A stretch of DNA of 64,000 nucleotides, from assembly GCA_009760855.2 (NCBI GenBank), contig WPIO01000041.1:3364501-3428500 (forward strand), read 5' to 3'. Source of the stretch: Cristatella mucedo. Its lineage: Eukaryota > Bryozoa > Phylactolaemata > Cristatellidae. Both the position numbers and the translations under genes were made by a program. The notes below the pieces were generated by a model. It saw only the letters and a list, made by a program, of their open reading frames with translations. It was not told the DNA's origin and made no database searches. The first letter of the stretch is position 1; the number at the start of each line of letters is the position of its first letter. This document shows, piece by piece, positions 52,801-63,300 of the stretch.

Positions 52801-55800
52801 CTGCTTTTCTAACTCTGGTTAATTTACTGTGCCTATATCCAACTTCAAATCTCTAGGTGACCATGCTTTCAGTAGTGTGATTCCAAAGCTTAGAACTCCC
52901 TACCCACTGATATCCCTTCATTTCATGATTTGATGACATTCAAAAGCAAGCGGAAACATTTCATTTCAAACTCTCTTTGCTCAGCCCGAGTAAAGTTTTC
53001 TTTGTATAGCTTTGCCCAGAGAAAATGTGGACGTTGCGACTAAGGTAAAGAGCAATATTTTTGCATAGCACTCCAGAAAACCCGTCTTTACTCTAAGCGG
53101 TTTGATGGCTCACTTATGCGTGATTTAGTGCATGTTAGTAACAAGGGCTCCTAAAAACCGACGGCACTGGGTGTCTTTCTGTGGGATATTGCATGCTTGA
53201 CCAAGCACGATAATTTTCATGCTTTTGAATGTTTGTGTAAGCGAGATAAAAAAAAATCCATTTATCCTTGGTTATTGCATCTCGAACAGCGAGTTGTAAA
53301 GAACCTAAACGCAGATTTTGTTCTCATAGACCGCTAAACAAAAGACATAAGGGCTTATGGTTATACATTAGGACCTAAAGTCTGATAAGTAAGTTGCTAG
53401 TGTATTGAGTGATGGCATGCAAGATGGCTGGGCAGTCCCGTCCTTTCCTATTTCTTTCAGCTGGGAGAACAGTGAACAGCTAAAAGGTAGAAGATCGATC
53501 CTAAGACTAAACGATAAAGTGCATTCGTTATCAGCCCAAGTCCATGGGATACTTAACGATCACTTAGTCTCATCTGAGGCTGCAACAAATGTGAAGTTCC
53601 TACAAAGAGGTTGAGTTCTCTGAGGGTGCACAATCAAATTTATTACTATTATTATCATTAATACTTATTAGTTTTACTATTAACAACCTTGCAAACACGT
53701 TCTTGCTAGTTTAGGGTCAAAGGCATCTTAAGACATCTGCATTTGCATTCATTCAAGATAATTGGATCGATTACTGCTTAGCTTAGTTGTAAGGAAGGCA
53801 GTAAGTTTAAAAAAATCTTCAAGCTACATCAGCAATAGAATTGTACAGTCTATTTATTTTTAGCAGCATACTTCAAGAAACTTCAAACTTTTACAAGCAA
53901 ATGCATTAATGTGCAACAGTTCTTCTTTTGCGGAAGCTCTAGGAAAGTTATGTATAGGTTGTTTTTAAATTACCTCATTTACTAGGTCACTAGTAGTTTC
54001 GCTTGGCGATTTGAAACTGTCAGTTTTCCTTGTTTTTTCGTTCCAAGCTAATATTTCTTGAGAGCATACATCTCTGCTCGAGTGCGGATAAAGCATGCTC
54101 TCGTCTCCAGTGTCTCTTACAGCTGATATATTGACCTGGGGGATGTAGAACATTACAATATACAATGAGGGAATCTGAGTCAATGAAAAACGCTTCTGAG
54201 ATTGTTAATGCATACAGTTATACTTTTTTGGGAATAGCTAAACATCAAGTAAAATCGTTAAATATGATTACTACAAAAGTCTTGAAAACTACTTAATCCT
54301 AACATAATTTGATATCCTTGCCAGTGCAAGTATCTTGAAAGGTTTAAATGGTTCAAAATGCATGATTTTGTGTAAATAAGAGCTATTTTTCAGAAAAAAA
54401 CTGTTTTTCATACGTTTCTATCATTGATGAGCCCAATACGGACGTACGTAATGTACCGTCTGCTCTTTTGACTCGAATTGTGTAGCTCTGCCTCTAACCA
54501 AATTCAAATATTATAGAGACCATGTCTTTGTTTAGATTGCTCCTAAACCTTGGAATTTACTCTCCAACGACCGCACAAAATATCACGACCTGACAACAGT
54601 GAAAATAAGCTATTTGGCCACCTATTGGTCTCAGCATTTGTTCCGTCCATTTGAATTTTCACTGGCTTACCTATTCATCCTGAAAATGTTTGCTTAGTAT
54701 TATAAACTAATTTGCACGTGTAATTTCTAGCACATCTAAAGTCCCTAGAAAGAGATTTAACTGCATTACGGTGCTGTGAAAATCTTGTATCGCTATTACT
54801 GTCCATGGACAATAAATCGTTATGTCCATCGATAAACTTAGAGCAGCATCGAGACGGCATCAGACGAATGTTTCATCCCCCACCCCAATTAATTTTTGTT
54901 ATAGCTAAACCACATTCATAAGGTTAGTGAAAAGTGACAGGCTAAATTTTCTACTGCGAGCACATTCATTAAGTCAGGTGTCGTCAGGATCCGGACCAAT
55001 TTCTAAACCGAACAGCAGTTTTCATCTTTGTATTCCAATAAAAACTAGATGTGAATTAGTATCTAAAATCAAACTAGCTAGTATATTGAAGGCATCCTCT
55101 AGGAAACCGAAGGGCAAACTTTAAAAGTCAAGATGCTGCAAAGAAACGATTTCAACAGCTAGTTAATCGTAAGGAAGTAGTGAGGGGTGTTTGACTTGAA
55201 ATGGTATATATGTGACAGTAAAATTAGTTGCTCATACCCTGTAAGCGCCACCTCAATGTTGGTTCATCTAGCATCGCTTCCGCCATTTGTCCTTTTGCTA
55301 TATGTATACAGGCTTTTCCAAAACGACTTATCTTTTGATTACCATTTTAATCCTGAATAAAGTTAGCCTACTTTCAGCGAAGGTACAGTTCCAAAACTGG
55401 GATCTGCTTATACAAGGGTACGGAGACCAAATTAGTTCATTCGTTTTTACTTCGCGTCTCGACAATTGCATTTCTCTTTGTTTTGGACTTCTGGCCTACG
55501 CTCTAACTCATCAGCAGCAGTTGTTAAATCCTAGTAGCTCGTTCCTGTGTAATAAACAGTACTGCTGACATATCACGCTACTGCTATCTAAGCTTCACTG
55601 ACTCCCTTTCAAATATTGATTTGACTTAAAAATCTTCTCTCTAGCTTACTGGTCTCCACTCGCTGGCATCAGCTTATCAAATTGACCTCCTTGCTCCTTC
55701 TGTATGCTCTGCTACCACTTTGGCTTCCAGCTTTATTGCCGTTTCTCACGCTAAATCAATATCTTGTGACTACTTAGCTTCTTGATGTTTGCACAGAAAG

Positions 55801-58800
55801 TCTGTGACTCACTACTTGCTAGTCACTAACTGCATTGACTTTGCAGCATTAAATTCTCCGCTAATGACTCGTTGATTTCGCTACGCTTTCTCTGCACCCG
55901 ATTTAACTTCTTTCAATTTACCCGTTTCCTGTGTACCTTTATTCACGTATCTGTAAATTATTACGTTTACTAACTAGTAAATGTTGGTAAATTGGAGTCC
56001 TATTAGTTAGCAGGCCTGATTATTTTGTGTTATTGCACGCAGGCCTACAGAATATATCCGTGATCTTTTGCATGCACGTGTGAGCGTAATATCTTGCTAT
56101 TATTAACCGTCGATCTTTTCATCTATTAAGCAATAAATTGCCTGGACAGTATAATGTTTCTCTCAGGGTGTTATACCAAAGACCAATTATTTCATATACA
56201 GACAGTGTCAAAACAATCCTGGCAGTATGGCTGCAGCTGCTGTGGCTGTAGATTCTTTCGGGTAATAACAGGGTTCTCTACGATTCCTGACATGGCAATG
56301 TGATGCGAAGCGTGTGACAATTGTAATTGACAGCCCAAAAAAAGTACAGCCTATGTGCGGTTGGTATAAGTGTTTATAGTGTGACATCATTGATTCACGA
56401 TTTTTAATGACCTCCCATATCAAACCTTCCCGTGCTAGAGAGCAGCATCTGGTGACTCCAACAGTGGTGTCAGCATTTACCTGACTTCTTCTTGATTCAT
56501 TCGGGTATCTTAGCTGTGACTGTTCATGAGCCGTCCTCGGATATGCTAGTCAAAAAAGGACTTATTTAGTGTAAGGTTCGGTGTCGTCATTAGTCAATAC
56601 CTACCAGTCGGCCTTCTATGGCAGGTTGGTAAAAAAAAAACCCGAATCCTGCTTTCTCCCTATCTACCGCTAGGTTATCAAACCTAGGATACGTAGATTT
56701 AAAGCGCTAAATAGCCCTCGTTGGGGGTAGCATCTTACTCTCCATGCTTCAGCACGTTGTGAAAAGTTTACCTTCGGCCGTTACTAAGTATCCATTTTAA
56801 TTCTTAGGCCCAGTGACTACAGTCTTTCTATATGTCGCTTAGCATGCAATCCACTTAATCGGCGACAGGCAGTTAATAGACAGCCTCCTAAATTCCACCT
56901 GTTAAATTTCCTATAACTAAAAATCAAGAGGTTAAGATCATGCTATCTAGAAGAAGCAACATGCATGTCCTGAGACCTAAAAGTGGGCCATTGGTCAATC
57001 TGCTTCGATCAGATCCCCATCAGACACCATGCCTCACACTGTTGTAATCTACCAATTTTCTTCTGTCTGTCAAAACTTGTTTATGGAGGAGTTTTCGGAG
57101 TTAATCTTCAGCAAAATATTTGTGTGCGACAAGGCGTTACTGATCGGAGACTCGAAAATTCACTTTGACAACCCTAGAAGTAGCCAGGTCTACTATTTTT
57201 TGTCTATCCTGAGAACTTCGGTTTGATCCAACACGTTAACCATACAAGTCACGTCGGTGGCCATATCCTGGATTTCATTCTACCGATAAAGTCTAGTAAA
57301 AGACTTTGTCTCCAGAGGACCCAATTCCATTCCGTTTGTGGTCTATACTACCCGATAAAAGTAGCCCAGCCATAGCCAAAATTTTTATTGCTTTTCTGAA
57401 ATAGGGGTTGTACCAAAGTTCTATAAACCGGCTACCGTTAAACAGATACTTTAAAAGCCTGGATTAGATACAGAACTCCTAGAAACTATCATCCATTTTC
57501 TTTTTTTACTTTTTTGTCAAAGATTTTTGAAACATTGTTGCTGAGCAGTGTGTAGCACACATTGAAAATAATGAATTGTCAGAAATATTGCTGTCGGGGT
57601 TCAATCGGTAGCACTCCACTGAAGCTGCTCACCTTCCTGTTAACAACGACGTCCTATGCAGCAATGATGGCGGGAAGTCACTGCCCTAGCCCTGCTAAAT
57701 CTATCAGCTGCCTTTGACACTGTTAAAACTATTGTATCCTTTTTGAAGAACTCAGAACGACAATCGATCGGGCCAAGGAGGCACTGGCATGATCAAATTG
57801 TATTTGTCTGGTGTTCAACCCGTGTCGTGTGGGGGTCAGGTCTCATCCGCCATTGGAATCAGCTTCAGCGATTGATAGACTGAACGCTTGCCTTGCAGAT
57901 ATTCGATCCTAGCTGAGGGTAAAAAACTAACGACGATAAAATGAAACTGCTACTCAAGAAAAACCCCAAGCGTTTTGCTGGAATAGAAGACTTTTTTCTT
58001 CAATTAGACAATGCTGTTGTGCAACCACCACCATGTTGTGCAACCACCACCATGGTCTCTACATTTAGGTGTCGTCTTTGACGGCTGCCTAAATTTTCAA
58101 TGCTTCTTCAAGAAGACTTCTTCAACAGCTAGCTATTACGTACGATCTCCACCTAAGATTATGAACTTTCTTTCACTTTGGCATGCAATAACATATAACT
58201 AGCTCCATGGTTCTATCTTGGCTAGATTATTACAGTTTTATTTTGGCTAGTTCACTAAGCCACTGCAGCTGGTGATGAATATGGCTGCAAGGCTACTTTA
58301 CAAATCCGAGAGGTTTAACCAAGTGACTCCTTCGCTGAAAGTCCTTGGACGACTTGAAGGTTTATCAACTGATGTGAAACAAAGTACTTACTCTAACCCG
58401 CAAGGCCCTCCATGGTTTGGCTCCTTCAGACCTAGCTGAACTGTCCTACCAGTTTCAGTCTCCGGGTACCCTCAGGTCCTCTATATACAATAAATCAACT
58501 GCTCTGGGCCTTTTTTGAAGACCATTGGCAACAGAAGCTTTTGCTCTGCAGGTCTAAGACTGTAGAACTCGCTTTCACTGTTCTTATGCGACAAGATATA
58601 TACTCCTGCTGCCGACTATATCACATTCTGTCCAGCCGTCCTGAGCTCGTTCTTCAATACTACTCACCACCTTAACTGCTCTTCCGATTCTGTTATGCTT
58701 CTCACTTTCCATTTTTGAGTGAGATGAAGCACGTTCGCTAACGAATGCATACAGTAAGCCGCTAAGGTTTTTATCATGCTATACAAAACTCTCCTTCATA

Positions 58801-60270
58801 ACTCTCACATAGTCTTGGTGGGTTGGTGGATTTACGGACAGAGATGCAACAGTTATCAAGCCACACAGAGGTCCCAGCTTCTGCATGATCTCTTCTGCTA
58901 CAGCTAAACACTCTAAATTATCGCTAACTTTCTGCACCAGCTACACTCTGAAGAGTTTTAGTTTAACTGGAAATTTTGACTACTGGCAAAGGGCGAACAT
59001 ACCCTCTCAGCCGCCTGTTCATACCGCTCGGCAGTCATTCTATGGGGTTAAAGTCAGGCTCCTGGCTTGGCCACTGAGTCAGCATCAAGCAAGGATTTGT
59101 CAAAAAGTACTCGACTGGCCTGAAAAATGCTTAGGTGTGTTACCTCGTTGCCAACTTACATCCGATTGGCACCACAGCATGCCCTATCTTGACGACGTTT
59201 AAAAAGAAGCTAGAAAAGCAGCTACGCATCACAACATTTACTCGTTCCATGCGATTCTTTCTTTGTGTGCTTATGCGTGCTGACACTTTACTGGCGGCGA
59301 ATAATCATGTTTGCATGCTGACTGTAATTTCACTTTTAACAATGTTATGCTTGAGTCAATGAGCATGCTTGCACTAACCATTCGACCATGCTTTCTTTGC
59401 ATCTTACATAAAGTGCCGAGAAAGAGATTAAATTCTACATGTATGCATACTGGTGAGTCGTGATGGCACACTAGATAAGGTGGTTGCTTTTCATGACCTC
59501 AGTCCTGAGGTCGTGAGTTCAAATCCTGTGGTAGGCAATCCTTTATTGTCACTTCAAGCACGGTCATAGCCATCAAGGCTCTTCTGTCGCTATACAAAAG
59601 AGGCCGTTAAATCAGCTAGTATTTTTAATATGTATATGTTATTATTATTTTTATTATTACTATTAATTCGATTAACCTAAATAGTTTTAAGTAAGGTAGC
59701 TTTTTGACGAATGACGCCGAGTGCTGATTCAGTGGCCCACCCACTAGCATGATTTGAACCCCAAAGAACGAATACAGAGCTATATGGATAGGTGGCTGAA
59801 GGCGGCCTTCCTCACATACCAGCCGTGGACCTGTTCAGTAAACTCAGGATTTGTGGAATGTGCCGCAACAGAAAACACATTGATGAAGCTAGTGCTTGGA
59901 TTGACTTTGGCGTCATTAAGAGTGATGCGACAATGTCATATTAAACTCACGTAAAACAACAGCATATGCGTTTTTTGGGTTGTCAATAAATATTTTCACA
60001 GACTAAATAAATTTAGCATGTCATCCTAGAAAATCCACTTAAATTGGCAGGTACACCAGATGAGGCCATGCTGCAAGGATTCTTTTGAGGCTGAGTGTAA
60101 GACTTTAAAAAGAAAATACTCAACGTAAGGGATCTGCTTACCGAGCTGGATTGGTCCAGCGGTTAAGGCGCTCGCCACGGCCAAGGTCTGGCTGAGGTCG
60201 TGGGCTGGAGCCCCGAGGCATATGTAAAGCGCCTGAATAGAGATTAAGTTCCCTTGGGGCGCTATACAAA

Positions 60271-60354
<84 letters not shown>

Positions 60355-63300
60355 GAACAGAATTTTGTCATACAGTTAGACTGAAACGCAAATTACTCTA
60401 CAAGTGAGAGATCATGTTTGTTTATTTGCTGATTCTGAGCAGCTCTAAAACATTATCTATTTCAATACGTAGGGGGCTAACCATGAATTACACAATAGAG
60501 ATAACCATTGTATGTCTATTTTGGTTGCATCTTAGAAATCTTGTATGCAACTGAAAAATCACTCAACGTAAATGCAAGAATAAAATTGATTGATTTTGGT
60601 GAACTATTTGGGCATAAAACCTACAGTAATTGTATTTTATAGACATTTGTTGTACCTTGTGTACCTTTTTTTACCGCTCAGTTGTTCTTATGCTTTGCTC
60701 CCTCCCAGCCTTTGAGCACCTTGAATTCTCTCAACTCATTTGCTGCATGTATTGATGACATCCGCACGTGGATGGCAGGAAATTTTTTTTTAAGCTAAGC
60801 GATGACAAAATTACCTTATTAGTTATGGGCAAACCCAGTGTGCTTCAGAAATTAGAAAGGCTGACGCTCAAAATTGGCTCTGCCAGCACCATGGAATCAG
60901 CTCGAAATCTAGGTGTCATGCTCCTAAGCAACCTCTCGTTAGACGACCACATCAGTTCCACAATCAAGTCTGGCTACTCTCAGATGCATAAATGGCTAAA
61001 ACTCGGGCGTGTTTAGATAAAGAAACCACTTTTAAGTTGGTCCATTCATTTGTGACATCCCGTCAAGACTTCCGAAACTCACTGCTTGCTGACCTACCTG
61101 CATGTGCAATCAGGTGATTACAGCTGGTGTAAAACCTCACAGCTAGTCGTGTCTGTCGTGAGCGTCACAGTTGCCACATCATAATACTTCTCGCCGATCT
61201 GCACTGAATACCAGTCAAGCAACGGATCGCCTTAAAGGTTTAGTCGCTCACTTTTACATCACTTCATTCTTTGGCTCCAGCCTATCTCTTTGATCTACTC
61301 CCCCATCAGGCCAAGCATCGTACCACCCGCTTTTCTGGAATCCAACAGTTTACCAATACCTCGTACAAACCTCAAATCCTTTGGAGATGACGCATTTAAT
61401 TTATATGCTCTCAAAGCCTGAAACTCACTCCCGACTTGCGTCAGAATATCCCCTGACTTGACTAAATTTGAAAAGAACTTAAAACACACCTATTTAGGAC
61501 AGCATTTAGTGGGTTCCTGTGATTCGTCCTTCATGTGCTTATCCGTGCTGATACTGTGCATGCTGCCACTAACCACACTTGCATGCTGACCCTGTGAATG
61601 TCAACCCTAACCATGTTATTCATGTTGTTTACCAAGCATGATATTACTCACCATTCAATCGCGTTTCCCTTTGGAGCAAATTTAAAGCGCCTAGAAAGCG
61701 ATTAAGTTCTCTGAGGGTGCTCTTTTAAGTGCATTATTATTATTATTTGTGACCTAACAAAATTCATACTTGCTTTGTCTTTCACCAATGGCATAGATGT
61801 CGCATCTAAAAAAACTCAATGATTTAACCATCTTTCTATCAATTATAGAATAGGCTACAAAAAATGGGGGCATAATGCCTAATCCCTCGGACTTTCCCTC
61901 TTAAAGATCCCACTTCTCTATTTTTTTGGTCAATGTTCTAGATTTCACAGTCTACCAATTCGACCTCCTTGCTCTTTGAATGTGCTCTTGAACCACCCGA
62001 TCACTTGTTTTCAGTCGCTTCATTGTTCCACTAACTATCTTTTGGTGATCAGACCTTTAGTTTAATAATAATAATAATAATACATTTTATAAAGTGCCCA
62101 CAAAGAACCTAATATATTTCTAGGTGCTTTATAATTACTGCACCGAAAGCAGGAATGAGTTTGTACTCGCCGAAAGCCTAGAATTAGTTTCGGGCCTCAG
62201 TCAACACCTGCGATGACTTTTTATTATTTAAGTCTTGTTCGCTTAGCTATCCTTGCTGTCCCGGTGGAATCTTTTGTCTAGTCTACTTTGCAGGCTTACT
62301 TGAGCCTTATTTAGTGCATGACGCTAAATGGCGAATCTACTAACCAATGTCTCTGACTCTTATTTGTGCGTACTTTTGCAGGCATTCTACCTCGTATTTC
62401 AGTAAATTTTGAAGATTGCTTATCTTATAGTGAGTTGCAACGCGCCTGAATAGTGCTTTCGTTTTTAATGGTGCTATACAAGCTACTTATTATTGTTGCC
62501 ATTGTCGTTACTGTATCTAAAATTACAGGAGAACATTAAATACCATACCAAGCATATTTATGAATACTAGCAGCCTCGTGCTCTAATTATCGGATCATTA
62601 ATCATTGTTATTATTAAGACAACTTTGTAGCATTATTCCCTTTGCAGCAAATGTAAAGCGCCTAGAAAAAGATTATGTTCTCTGAGGGCGCTTTAGCAAG
62701 TGAATTATTATTATTTTTATTATTCAAAAGTTTAATCTTCTTTTAGGCCCTTTATACATGCTGATAAGAAAGCATGCCAATAATTTAGCAATAGCAAGCA
62801 TATTCAATCATGTCTGCTAGAGGAACACAAGTGACCAGACATTTAAATAATTGCTTCCAAGATAAAAAATCCCTACAAGACTTAAAAGCTCTATTATCGA
62901 TCAAGTTCATGGTGCTGGTTCAGCTAAAACATAGAATCTATGCAGACTTACCGGGAACAATGCTTTTCCAGTCATTTTGGCAGGCGTACTCGTTTGACGC
63001 GGATATGACTGAAACAAAATAGCCCACAAAATTAAAGTCAATCGCTGTACACTGCCATACAACAGTTGTGGATCCTTACCTTCAATACAGCATCTCAAAA
63101 CTTTTAACAAAATATTTATCAATTTTTTAAGAAGAACAGCTAAATGCTTGGAACAATTTATGAATTGTTCACAATACCTCTGGTTCCAAGATTTTTGAAT
63201 CATCGAATTCTAGTTGCTTGATCGCGTAACGATGAGTTGAACATGAAGGTTTCTCTAAAACTAAAAAACAAGCTATTTGGAGTAAAAATATGACACTTAT

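Noticed and set aside
56983-57226. Open frames near 57 kb as a host exon
   Set aside because: Their translation (LLIGDSKIHFDNP) is the endonuclease domain of LINE A, continuous with its reverse transcriptase downstream.
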